Source: Mesorhizobium sp. M1D.F.Ca.ET.043.01.1.1 (lineage in GTDB: Bacteria > Pseudomonadota > Alphaproteobacteria > Rhizobiales > Rhizobiaceae). From it: a stretch of DNA of 64,000 bases. A model generated the notes under the pieces. The model was given only the letters and a program-made list of their open reading frames with translations. It did no database searches and was not told the DNA's origin. Positions 35,285-43,429 of the stretch are shown here, piece after piece. The first letter of the stretch is position 1; each line of letters starts with the position of its first letter. Where the stretch lies: positions 1,116,001 to 1,180,000 of the forward strand of contig NZ_CP034444.1 in assembly GCF_003952385.1 (NCBI RefSeq), written 5' to 3'. The translations under genes and the position numbers were made by a program.

Positions 35285-35653
35285 TCAATAGGGTGTGATG
35301 TACTTGCCGTAGACCCAGCCGGTGACGAAATGGCCGTTCCGCGCCGGATCGTGCCAGAGCTCGCACCAGCGATAGCGGACCGCCTGCCGCTGCTTCCAGT
35401 GCGGATGGCCGGCGATATCGAGCAGGTCTATGCCTCCCGTGCAGCGACCGGTCATCTGCAGGACGGCGCCATTCGGATAGGCCGCCTGCTTTTGCGATGT
35501 GTTTGACGGATACTTGCGCGCGCTGAGCGTGTCGCCGAACGGCACGCCGGCCACTTGCCAGGCCGCGAACACGGTTGCATGAGACTGACCGGAAAAGGCC
35601 AGGACTGACGAGGCGACAGCAACAGCCACCGCGGCGCGAACATAGGATTTCAT
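35285..35653 (-). CDS. Small secreted SH3-type domain protein
   Basis: Exported protein of 122 residues. The signal peptide (MKSYVRAAVAVAVASSVLAF, cleavage after SHA) is followed by a compact domain with two Cys (GRCTGG and YRWCELWHD) and the GWVYGKYI ending typical of bacterial SH3 domains. GGGGGAAAAG precedes the ATG at 35653. It is divergent from ptrB. The role is unknown, perhaps wall binding. Confidence 0.8.
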   Translation of the reverse strand: MKSYVRAAVAVAVASSVLAFSGQSHATVFAAWQVAGVPFGDTLSARKYPSNTSQKQAAYPNGAVLQMTGRCTGGIDLLDIAGHPHWKQRQAVRYRWCELWHDPARNGHFVTGWVYGKYITPY

Positions 35654-35763
35654 CTTTTCCCCCTTCGACCTACTTTCTGCAGACCACCTTGAACCCTGCC
35701 CCTTGAACCGCTGCTGAGCAGTGTGTTCATTCGCCATTCAAGTAAATTCCACAGCGAGACGTA

Positions 35764-37863
35764 ATGACCAGAAGCTCCGCCTTCCCGACCGCCAACCCGC
35801 CGCGGCCCGAGAAACACCCCATCTTCGACGTGCATCACGGCTTCACCCGCACCGACGACTATGCCTGGATGCGCGCCGACAACTGGCAGGCGATGTTCAG
35901 GGATCCATCGCTCCTCGACGGCGCGATCCGCGCCCATCTCGAGGCCGAGAATGCCTACCAGGCAACGCTGATGGCCGATACGGCCGATCTGCGCGCCGAG
36001 CTGTTTGCAGAGATGAAGGGGCGCATCAAGGAAGACGACTCCACCGTACCGATGAAGGACGGTCCCTATGCCTATGGCTCGTCCTTCAAGCTCGGCGGCG
36101 AGCAGCCGCGCTACTTCCGCACGCCGCGCGATGGCAGCACCGAGCAGATCCTGCTCGACGGCGACGCGGAAGCCGAGGGCAAGCCCTATTTCCGTCTCGG
36201 CGGCGTCGACCATTCGGCCGACCATGGCAAGCTGCTCTGGGCCTTCGACGACAAGGGCTCGGAATTCTTCGCGCTGCGCGTGCGCGACATCGCCAGCGGC
36301 AGGGACCTGACCGGCCAGATCCCGGACACGGGTGGCGGCGGCGTCTGGAAAGCCGGAGACGACGGCTTCTTCTACACCCGCCTCGACGACAATCACCGCC
36401 CATCAAAAGTGTTCTTCCACGCACTTGGCGACAGTCCGCAGAACGACCGGCTGATATACGAAGAAACAGATCCGGGTTTCTTCATGGACGTCAGCGGCAC
36501 GCGCTCCAACGACTGGATCATGATCGGCATCAACGACCATGAAACCTCCGAATACCGCCTGCTGCGCGCGGACGAACCTTTCGGCGAGCCGAAGCTGGTG
36601 GCGGCGCGCGTGACCGGCCTGCAATACGATCTGGAAGAAGGCGGCGACGTCTTCTTCATCCTCACCAATGCCGACGGCGCCAAGGACTTCAAGATAATGA
36701 CCGCGCCGGTCGAGGACCCGGTGCGTGCCAATTGGACGGAACTGGTGCCGCACGAACCTGGCCGGCTTATCCTGTCGGTGCTTGGCTTCAAGCATCACAT
36801 GGTCAGGCTGGAGCGCAAGGAGGGCCTGCCGCGCATCGTCGTGCGCGATCGGGCAACCGGCGAGGAGCATCTCATTTCCTTCGACGAGGAGGCCTTCTCG
36901 CTCGGCCTTTCCGGATCCTATGAATACGACACCGAGGTGATGCGCTTCACCTATTCGTCGATGACGACGCCGGCGCAGGTGTTCGACTACGACATGCGCA
37001 GCCGTGAGCGCGTCCTGCTGAAGACGCAGGAAGTGCCTTCCGGCCATGATCCGGAGCACTATGTGACGCGCCGGCTGATGGCGCCGGCCGTCGATGGCGA
37101 ACTGGTGCCGATCTCGCTGATCCACCATCGCGACACCCCTCTCGACGGCTCCGCGCCCTGCCAGCTCTACGGCTACGGCTCCTATGGCATCACGGTTCCC
37201 GCCGCCTTCAACACCAACTGCCTGTCGCTGGTCGACCGCGGCTTCGTCTACGCCATCGCCCATGTGCGCGGCGGCAAGGACAAGGGCTACGGCTGGTACG
37301 AGGACGGCAAGCGGGCGAAGAAGATGAACACCTTCACCGATTTCATCGCCTGCGCCCGCCATCTGGTGGCGGAGCGTTACACGCAACACGACCGCATCGT
37401 CGCTCAAGGCGGCTCGGCCGGCGGCATGCTGATGGGGGCGGTCGCCAACATGGCGCCAGAGAGCTTCGGCGGCATCGTCGCCGAGGTGCCGTTCGTCGAC
37501 GTGCTTACCACCATGCTCGATGAAACCCTGCCGCTGACCCCGCCGGAATGGCCGGAATGGGGCAATCCGATCGCGTCGGCCGAGGACTACGGCACGATCG
37601 CGGCCTATTCGCCCTACGACAATGTCGCGGCGCTCGACTATCCGCCGATCCTGGCGCTGGCCGGACTGACCGACCCGCGCGTCACCTATTGGGAGCCGGC
37701 CAAATGGGTGGCGCGGCTGCGCGACCGCAAGGCTGGCGACAATCCGGTGCTGTTCAAGATCAACATGGAGTCCGGCCATGCCGGCGCCTCGGGCCGGTTC
37801 TCGCGGCTGGAGGAGATCGCGTACATCTACGCCTATGCCTTGAAAGTGACCGGCAAGGCCTGA
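35764..37863 (+). CDS. ptrB: S9-family peptidase, oligopeptidase B (protease II)
   Basis: Cytoplasmic serine peptidase of 699 residues that cleaves short peptides after basic residues. The N-terminal beta-propeller (about 70-410) gates the active site. The C-terminal alpha/beta hydrolase holds Ser551 (QGGSAGGML), an Asp in LTDPRV and His672 (ESGHAGASGRF). The RGGKDKGYGWYE segment is characteristic of protease II. Confidence 0.93.
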   Translation: MTRSSAFPTANPPRPEKHPIFDVHHGFTRTDDYAWMRADNWQAMFRDPSLLDGAIRAHLEAENAYQATLMADTADLRAELFAEMKGRIKEDDSTVPMKDGPYAYGSSFKLGGEQPRYFRTPRDGSTEQILLDGDAEAEGKPYFRLGGVDHSADHGKLLWAFDDKGSEFFALRVRDIASGRDLTGQIPDTGGGGVWKAGDDGFFYTRLDDNHRPSKVFFHALGDSPQNDRLIYEETDPGFFMDVSGTRSNDWIMIGINDHETSEYRLLRADEPFGEPKLVAARVTGLQYDLEEGGDVFFILTNADGAKDFKIMTAPVEDPVRANWTELVPHEPGRLILSVLGFKHHMVRLERKEGLPRIVVRDRATGEEHLISFDEEAFSLGLSGSYEYDTEVMRFTYSSMTTPAQVFDYDMRSRERVLLKTQEVPSGHDPEHYVTRRLMAPAVDGELVPISLIHHRDTPLDGSAPCQLYGYGSYGITVPAAFNTNCLSLVDRGFVYAIAHVRGGKDKGYGWYEDGKRAKKMNTFTDFIACARHLVAERYTQHDRIVAQGGSAGGMLMGAVANMAPESFGGIVAEVPFVDVLTTMLDETLPLTPPEWPEWGNPIASAEDYGTIAAYSPYDNVAALDYPPILALAGLTDPRVTYWEPAKWVARLRDRKAGDNPVLFKINMESGHAGASGRFSRLEEIAYIYAYALKVTGKA

Positions 37864-37970
37864 TTTTTCCCTCGCAATCGTGAAGGCCAGGCGTTAGGCA
37901 ATGCTCGGTTGGGTTCGGTTCTTTGGTGCGGTCTCTCAGGCCGCGTCACCTGTCATCCGTAGGGTTCGTC

Positions 37971-38360
37971 ATGCTGCTCGTCGACGTCTATCTCGACAAA
38001 TCGTCTATCCAGGGCATCGGCGTCTTCGCCAAACACCGCATTGCGCGGGGCACGCTGATCTGGAAGCTCGATCCGAGGTTCGACCGGCGCATTCACGTCG
38101 ACACCTATGAGGGCGAATCCGGCGCGGTGAAATCCTATCTCGACCGCTATTCCTATCCAGACCGGCGCGATCCCAACTTCATCGTCTTCGAGGCGGACGA
38201 CGCCCGCTATATGAATCACGCCGACGAGCCGAACTGCGACGTCTCCTCGCCCGAGGAAACCTACGCGCTGCGCGACATCGCGCCGGGCGAGGAACTGACC
38301 TGCGACTACAACCACTTTTTCGAAAACGGCTTCGATTTTCTGGGCGACCGCCACCCGTAG
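37971..38360 (+). CDS. SET-domain protein (putative protein-lysine methyltransferase)
   Basis: Protein of 129 residues that is nearly all SET domain. It has the N-terminal SIQGIGVFAKHRIARGTLIW strand region, the NHxxxPN motif (YMNHADEPNCDV) and the catalytic pocket (PGEELTCDYNHFF). It lacks the pre-SET and post-SET cysteines of eukaryotic enzymes. The ATG at 37971 with AGGG upstream is preferred over upstream starts. The target protein is unknown. Confidence 0.88.
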   Translation: MLLVDVYLDKSSIQGIGVFAKHRIARGTLIWKLDPRFDRRIHVDTYEGESGAVKSYLDRYSYPDRRDPNFIVFEADDARYMNHADEPNCDVSSPEETYALRDIAPGEELTCDYNHFFENGFDFLGDRHP

Positions 38361-38367
38361 CCCGGGA

Positions 38368-39312
38368 CTATTTGGATGGCTTGCGCGCCGGATAACCGTT
38401 GGGATGCGGCGGGATGGCCTTGAGGTAGGCGGCGATCGCGGCGCGGTCATCGGCTGTCAGCTGGGCCATGTTGCGCTGCACGTCGACCATGGCGCCGCCG
38501 ACCGAATCGAAATCCGGTGTGAAGCCGGTTTCGAGATAGTTGGCGATGTCGGCTTCCGACCAATCCTTGGGGCCGCCCTGCGGGGTGATGTTGGGCACGA
38601 CGCCGGAGCCTTCGGCGGCCACGGCGCCCGCCAGCCATGCGGCCTTCTTGACGCCGCCGGCAAAATCGCGCGGCGTGTGGCATTCGCCGCAATGGCCGGG
38701 CCCCTCGACCAGATAGCGGCCAGCCAGCACATTGGCCGGCGCGCCGTCAGGCAAGGCAATCACCGGTTCGGGGCTGAGATAGAGAAGTTTCCAGAGGCCA
38801 ATGCCGCGGCGGATGTTGAAGGGGAAGGAGAGCTTGTGGCCGGGCGCCTCGCCGGCAACTGCCGGCAGCGTCTTCATGAAGGCATAGAGGTCGGCGACAT
38901 CGGCCGGCTTCATGCGCGCGTAGGAGGCGTAGGGAAAGGCCGGATAGAAATGCTCGCCGGAGGGCGAAACGCCCTTCAGCATCGCATTGGCGAAGTCTTC
39001 CTCGCTCCAGGCGCCGATGCCGTCCTTGATATCCTGCGAGATGTTGGGCGGCACGAAGGTGCCGAACGGCGTCTTCAGTTGCAGCCCGCCGGCAAGCTCC
39101 AGGCGGGCATCGCCTTTTGATCCGGGTTTGGCGTGGCAGGAGGTGCAGCCGCCGGCATTGAAGATGCGCTTGCCCTTGGCGGCGTCACCGCGGCTGAGTT
39201 GCGCGACGGCCGCGGCATCGAGCCTGACCGGCGCGGACAGCGCCCAGCCGGCGACGGCGCCGGCGCCGCCCAAAACGACGACGACGCCGATGAGTTTCCT
39301 CAGCCAACCCAT
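38368..39312 (-). CDS. Di-haem c-type cytochrome
   Basis: Membrane-anchored periplasmic electron carrier of 314 residues. The N-terminal hydrophobic segment is at about 8-25. Two haem-binding motifs are CTSCH (Cys56/Cys59/His60) and CGECH (Cys208/Cys211/His212), with distal Met candidates in YARMKPADVA. It resembles the cytochrome subunit of alcohol or aldehyde dehydrogenase complexes. It lies 9 nt after the cytochrome c' like gene, so the two are co-transcribed. The partner dehydrogenase is not visible. Confidence 0.9.
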   Translation of the reverse strand: MGWLRKLIGVVVVLGGAGAVAGWALSAPVRLDAAAVAQLSRGDAAKGKRIFNAGGCTSCHAKPGSKGDARLELAGGLQLKTPFGTFVPPNISQDIKDGIGAWSEEDFANAMLKGVSPSGEHFYPAFPYASYARMKPADVADLYAFMKTLPAVAGEAPGHKLSFPFNIRRGIGLWKLLYLSPEPVIALPDGAPANVLAGRYLVEGPGHCGECHTPRDFAGGVKKAAWLAGAVAAEGSGVVPNITPQGGPKDWSEADIANYLETGFTPDFDSVGGAMVDVQRNMAQLTADDRAAIAAYLKAIPPHPNGYPARKPSK

Positions 39313-39321
39313 GGCCGACTG

Positions 39322-39759
39322 TCAGCCCTTCTTGATCCTGTAGGTCTGATGGCAGGTGCCGCAGTCGCCGCCGATGGTGTTGAGCTGCGCCTTCAGCGCA
39401 TCGGCATCGGCCGGCGGCGAAGCAACCGCGGCCTTGACGTCGGTCAGCAGCTTGTCTTCCGCCGTATTGAAGCCGGCCTTGTCTTCCCAGATCTTCGGCG
39501 CAGCCGTCGTGTCGCCCTTGTCGCTGCCAGCCGGGAACAACGTCTCGGCATCGAATTTTTCGGCATTAGCCTGCAAGGCCTTCAACGTCGTCAGCACCGC
39601 GGCGGCATCGAAATCCTCCTCGCCCTTGACCACTTTCGACAGCTGGCCGGCGAGCTTGCCGCGCTCCTTCATCAGGGCCTGGCGATCCTTGATCGGGTCG
39701 GCATACGCGACCGAGCCGGCAAAGGCGAGCAAGGAGATGGCGATGACAAGCTTTCTCAT
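39322..39759 (-). CDS. Cytochrome c'-like (class II) protein
   Basis: Periplasmic protein of 145 residues. The signal peptide ends after VAYA (20), a four-helix bundle follows, and the C-terminal haem motif is CGTCH (Cys133, Cys136, His137), the usual place in class II cytochromes. It is the first gene of a pair with the di-haem cytochrome. Both depend on the Ccm system encoded at 6504-10536. Confidence 0.9.
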   Translation of the reverse strand: MRKLVIAISLLAFAGSVAYADPIKDRQALMKERGKLAGQLSKVVKGEEDFDAAAVLTTLKALQANAEKFDAETLFPAGSDKGDTTAAPKIWEDKAGFNTAEDKLLTDVKAAVASPPADADALKAQLNTIGGDCGTCHQTYRIKKG

Positions 39760-39876
39760 TCGATTGGCTCCATGGTGAAGAGAGTTCGCGACCAGACGTT
39801 AACGGGCGTCGCAGTGGAAATATTCCCTTCGACCCCAAGTGATTTTCCCCTGTCGGGATGAAGTGTTGTGCCGCTG

Positions 39877-39906
39877 AAAAAAAAGCCCCGGAGTGCCGGG
39901 GCTTTT
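39877..39906 (-). terminator. Intrinsic terminator of sodB
   Basis: Stem GCCCCGG / CCGGGGC with loop of 4 and, on the minus strand, eight T residues. It lies 10 nt after the sodB stop. A shorter T run on the other side makes it possibly bidirectional. Confidence 0.85.
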
Positions 39907-39916
39907 CGTCGAATGG

Positions 39917-40519
39917 TCAACCTTTCGCCTTTTCATAAAGCTCAAGGACATAATCCCAGTTGATCAGGCTATCGACGAAGGCTTCGAGATATTTCGGCCG
40001 CGCATTGCGGTAGTCGATGTAATAGGAATGCTCCCACACGTCGACGCCGAGGATCGGCGAGGCGCCGTGGACCAGCGGGTTCTCGCCGTTGGGGGTCTTC
40101 GAGATCGCGAGCTTGCCGTCCTTGACCGAGAGCCATGCCCAGCCGGAGCCGAACTGGGTGGTGCCGGCGGCGATGAAGTCCGCCTTGAACTTGTCGTAGC
40201 CGCCAAGATCGGCATCGACGGCCTTCTGCAGCGCGCCCGGCAGCTTGTTGCCGCCGCCACCCTTCTTCATCCATTTCCAGAAATGAATGTGGTTGTAGTG
40301 CTGGGCGGCATTGTTGAAGAGCCCGGCATTCTTGCCGAAGGACTGCTTCACGACCTCTTCGACCGACAGGTCGCCCATTCCAGCCTCGGCGGCCAGCTTG
40401 TTGCCGTTATCGACATAGGCCTTGTGGTGCTTGTCGTGGTGATACTCCAGCGTCTCCTTCGACATGTAAGGCTGCAGGGCCTCATAGTCGTAGGGCAAAG
40501 CGGGCAACTCGAAAGCCAT
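39917..40519 (-). CDS. sodB: Superoxide dismutase, Fe/Mn type
   Basis: Enzyme of 200 residues that dismutates superoxide. Metal ligands are visible: His27 (LEYHHDKHH), a His in AAQHYNHIHFW, and Asp and His in DVWEHSYYIDY. There is no signal peptide, so it is cytoplasmic. FGSGWAWL is the usual family motif. Iron versus manganese use cannot be settled from this. It has a strong terminator of its own. Confidence 0.95.
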   Translation of the reverse strand: MAFELPALPYDYEALQPYMSKETLEYHHDKHHKAYVDNGNKLAAEAGMGDLSVEEVVKQSFGKNAGLFNNAAQHYNHIHFWKWMKKGGGGNKLPGALQKAVDADLGGYDKFKADFIAAGTTQFGSGWAWLSVKDGKLAISKTPNGENPLVHGASPILGVDVWEHSYYIDYRNARPKYLEAFVDSLINWDYVLELYEKAKG

Positions 40520-40533
40520 GGGTGGTACTCCCT

Positions 40534-40563
40534 CAGGAAAAAGTCCGGTGCAACTACCGGACT
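40534..40563 (-). terminator. Intrinsic terminator of ilvE, just before sodB
   Basis: On the minus strand AGTCCGGT-AGTTGC-ACCGGACT is followed by TTTTTCC. It separates the aminotransferase from sodB, though it ends about 23 nt before the sodB ATG, so sodB transcription from its own promoter may also pass the hairpin. Confidence 0.7.
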
Positions 40564-40626
40564 AAGATAGGTCTGGAATGGATGGGGGCAACTCCGGAAT
40601 GAAGCGCCGGCGGCCTTTTTATCCGC

Positions 40627-41505
40627 TCAGGCAGCGGAAGTCGAATGCGCCCAATCCCAATAGAGCTCGCGCGCCTTCTTGGCCACCGGCCCGGGCTGAA
40701 GGTCGCGGTCCTCGATGCGCGTGACCGGCACCACCTTGGAATGGTTGCCGGTCGAGAAGATCTCGTCAGCTTCGAGGAATTCCCGGATCGACAGCGCCTT
40801 CTCGGTGGTCCTGAAGCCGTAGTCGCCGAGCAGGCTGATCGTGCGCGAGCGGGTGATGCCGGAAAGGAAGGTGCCGTTCGCGGCCGGCGTCATCACATGG
40901 CCGTCCTTCACCAGGAAGATGTTGGACGTGCCGGTCTCGGCGACGTTGCCCAGCATGTCCAGCACCAGCGCGTTGTCGAAACCGCGCATCTTGGCCTCGA
41001 GGATGGCGCGGCCGTTGTTGGGATAGAGGCAGCCGGCCTTGGCGTTGGTCGGCATCGTCTCGATGGTCGGCCGCCGGAACGGCGAGACGCCGATGGAAAA
41101 GCCGGAAGGCGGAATCATCGGCGATTCGTACAGGCAAAGACAGAAGCGGGTCGAGGCCGGGTCGGCCGGCACGCCCATATAGCCGCCATGCTCGGCCCAA
41201 TACATCGGCCTGATATAGACGGCGGTGTTGCCGTCGAATTTCTTCAGGCCATCCCAGGTCAGCCCGACGATCTGCTCCGTCGTCATGGAAGGCTTCAGGC
41301 CGAGCGCGATCGCCGAGGCGTTGACGCGCGCGGCATGGCGATCGAGATCGGGCGCCACGTTTTCGAACCAGCGGGCGCCGTCGAAGACGCTGGTGCCCAG
41401 CCACATGGCATGGCTGCGCGGCCCGAGAATGGCGACGTTGCCCTCGTACCAGTCGCCGTCCACATAGGTCCATGTCGCGGATTGCGCCGCCGCCGCCAGA
41501 GTCAT
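40627..41505 (-). CDS. ilvE: Branched-chain amino acid aminotransferase, PLP fold IV
   Basis: Enzyme of 292 residues for the last step of Val, Leu and Ile synthesis. The PLP-binding Lys156 lies in MPTNAKAGCLYPNNG, and GNVAETGTSNIFLVKDG and ISLLGDYG are family motifs. A related D-amino acid aminotransferase or aminodeoxychorismate lyase is less likely given the length and motifs. It is divergent from the dehalogenase gene. Confidence 0.85.
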   Translation of the reverse strand: MTLAAAAQSATWTYVDGDWYEGNVAILGPRSHAMWLGTSVFDGARWFENVAPDLDRHAARVNASAIALGLKPSMTTEQIVGLTWDGLKKFDGNTAVYIRPMYWAEHGGYMGVPADPASTRFCLCLYESPMIPPSGFSIGVSPFRRPTIETMPTNAKAGCLYPNNGRAILEAKMRGFDNALVLDMLGNVAETGTSNIFLVKDGHVMTPAANGTFLSGITRSRTISLLGDYGFRTTEKALSIREFLEADEIFSTGNHSKVVPVTRIEDRDLQPGPVAKKARELYWDWAHSTSAA

Positions 41506-41657
41506 CGCTTGCCGTCCATTTGGATGATTTCAGGCCGCCATAGGACGATACTTTGGCGGCCGGCGTCAACCGACTTCGGGAGAAATCGTTGAGGCCAGAG
41601 GCACTTGACCGCAATCAACGCTTGCACGGCAAGCCTTCGCGCCGCAAAACTTACGCC

Positions 41658-42320
41658 ATGCATCATGCGGCCTATGTCTTCGACGCCTACGGCACTTTGT
41701 TCGACGTGCACGCCGCCGTGCGCAGGCATGCCGGCGAGATCGGGCCTGACGGCCAGCTTCTCTCAGAAATCTGGCGCGCCAAGCAGCTCGAATATTCCTG
41801 GGTGCGGACGCTGATGGGCGCCTATGCCGATTTCTGGCAGCTCACGGAGCAGGCGCTGGATTTCGCGCTGAAGAAGGTGCCCTCGGCCGATCCGGCGCTG
41901 AGAGCAAGGCTGCTCGAGGCCTATTGGCAGCTCGACTGCTATCCGGAAGTGCCGGCGGTGTTGAAAGCGCTGAAAGCATCCGGCGCGAAGCTTGCGATCC
42001 TGTCCAACGGGTCGCCGGAAATGTTGCGGGCTGCGGTGAAATCCGCCGCCCTCGACCAGATTCTGGACGACCTCTTCTCGGTCGACGAGATCAAGCGCTT
42101 CAAGACCGATCCCTCGGTCTACGACATGGTGGTCACCGGCTGGCGGCTCTATCCGGAGGCGGTGTCGTTCCAGTCCTCCAACCGCTGGGACGTGGCGGGC
42201 GCCGCCAAATTCGGCTTCCGCACCGTCTGGATCAATCGAACCAACCAGCCCGACGAATACCGGGACTTTCCGCCGGGGCTGATCCTGCCCTCGCTCGAAG
42301 GTCTTCTGGCGGGCGCGTAA
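41658..42320 (+). CDS. (S)-2-haloacid dehalogenase, HAD superfamily type II
   Basis: Enzyme of 220 residues. The nucleophile Asp9 lies in VFDAYGTLFDV, followed by SNGSPEML (motif II), KRFKTDPSVYDM with the motif III Lys, and VSFQSSNRWDVAGAAKFG (motif IV), the type II dehalogenase pattern. The ATG at 41658 fits the fold start. The substrate may be a halogenated or another 2-substituted acid. Confidence 0.9.
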   Translation: MHHAAYVFDAYGTLFDVHAAVRRHAGEIGPDGQLLSEIWRAKQLEYSWVRTLMGAYADFWQLTEQALDFALKKVPSADPALRARLLEAYWQLDCYPEVPAVLKALKASGAKLAILSNGSPEMLRAAVKSAALDQILDDLFSVDEIKRFKTDPSVYDMVVTGWRLYPEAVSFQSSNRWDVAGAAKFGFRTVWINRTNQPDEYRDFPPGLILPSLEGLLAGA

Positions 42321-42420
42321 AGCAATTCCGGGAAAAGTGTGAAACGATTTTCCGTCCAGAATTGCGTCAAAATAAAGAGACAGGACGGTTCGGCGTTTCC
42401 GTGAGACGCTGTACCGCTCC
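42320..42420. repeat. Dispersed intergenic repeat, family A (full copy)
   Basis: AAAGCAATTCCGGGAAAAGT ... AGAATTGCGTC followed by the GACGGTTCGGCGTTTCCGTG second stem. It occupies the start of the gap before the L,D-transpeptidase gene; the rest of that gap (42421-42595) holds nothing I can name. Confidence 0.8.
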
Positions 42421-42595
42421 GACGCTGCTGTTGCTGCAGCGCAACGGATGTGCCGTGGTCACAGCTTCGCCTTTGTTTGTCCACCCTGAGGCCAGAATTG
42501 GAACCGCCTATCACCGCCGACTGTTATTGGGGCTGCCGGCGGCCAAGCCTGCGGATTCATGCTTTCTTGCGAATTAAGACCTAGAAAAGGCAACC

Positions 42596-43417
42596 ATGTC
42601 AGACGCTTCCTTCCGCATCAGCCGTCGTGGCTTCCTCAATCTCACAGCCCTTGGCGCTGCTTCGGCCGCGGTTTCAGCCTGCTCCACCACCGGTCCAGGC
42701 CCCGAGCCGGTCCAGCCGCCACCGCCGACCTATGTCGAGCCGCCGCTCGGCGATTACGAGACGATGTACGGTCCGATTTCGGATAACGGCTTCGACCTGC
42801 CAGCCATCCCGGTGAACAAGATCGATCACAGATTCCTGCGCCAGATCGTTCCCGATCCGACTGGACAGCGGCCGGGCACCATCGTGGTCGATACCACCAA
42901 CCACTTCCTCTATCTGGTGCGCGAAGGCGGCCAGGCGATCCGCTACGGCGTCGGCCTCGGCCGCGCCGGCTTCGAATGGTCGGGCGACGCCGTGGTGCAG
43001 TGGAAGCAGAAGTGGCCGAAGTGGACGCCGCCGGACGAGATGGTCGCCCGCCAGCCGGAACTGACGCAATTCAGCGCCAAGAACGGCGGCATGCCGGGCG
43101 GACTGAAGAACCCGCTCGGCGCCCGCGCGCTCTATCTGTTCCAGGGCAACCAGGACACGCTCTATCGCCTGCACGGCTCGCCGGAATGGTGGTCGATCGG
43201 AAAGTCGGTCTCCTCGGGCTGCGTGCGCCTGATCAACCAGGACATCATCGACCTTTATGATCGCGTGCCTAACAAGACGCCGGTCGTCGTGACCGCTGAT
43301 ATCGGCGAGCCGATGGCGGATATGCCCGAGCGCCGGGCCATCCCGATCGACAACGGTGTGCCGACCGGCTCGATCCTGCTCGGTCCGGTACGCCGGATCA
43401 CCAACGAGATCTTCTGA
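42596..43417 (+). CDS. L,D-transpeptidase (YkuD domain), exported
   Basis: Periplasmic wall cross-linking or lipoprotein-attaching enzyme of 273 residues. The N-terminus (ISRRGFLNLTALGAASAAVS) is a Tat-like twin-arginine signal with a possible lipobox (VSACST, Cys29). The YkuD domain (about 95-245) carries the catalytic His193 and Cys209 (HGSPEWWSIGKSVSSGCVRL). The Pro-rich stretch 38-50 is a linker. It probably makes 3-3 cross-links, as is common in Rhizobiales. Confidence 0.93.
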   Translation: MSDASFRISRRGFLNLTALGAASAAVSACSTTGPGPEPVQPPPPTYVEPPLGDYETMYGPISDNGFDLPAIPVNKIDHRFLRQIVPDPTGQRPGTIVVDTTNHFLYLVREGGQAIRYGVGLGRAGFEWSGDAVVQWKQKWPKWTPPDEMVARQPELTQFSAKNGGMPGGLKNPLGARALYLFQGNQDTLYRLHGSPEWWSIGKSVSSGCVRLINQDIIDLYDRVPNKTPVVVTADIGEPMADMPERRAIPIDNGVPTGSILLGPVRRITNEIF

Positions 43418-43429
43418 GTTTTGAACGCT

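Noticed and set aside
35016..35291. Short plus-strand frame of 91 codons in the mucR leader
   Set aside because: Starts with TTG, has no ribosome site or recognisable motif, and lies in the AT-rich regulatory region.
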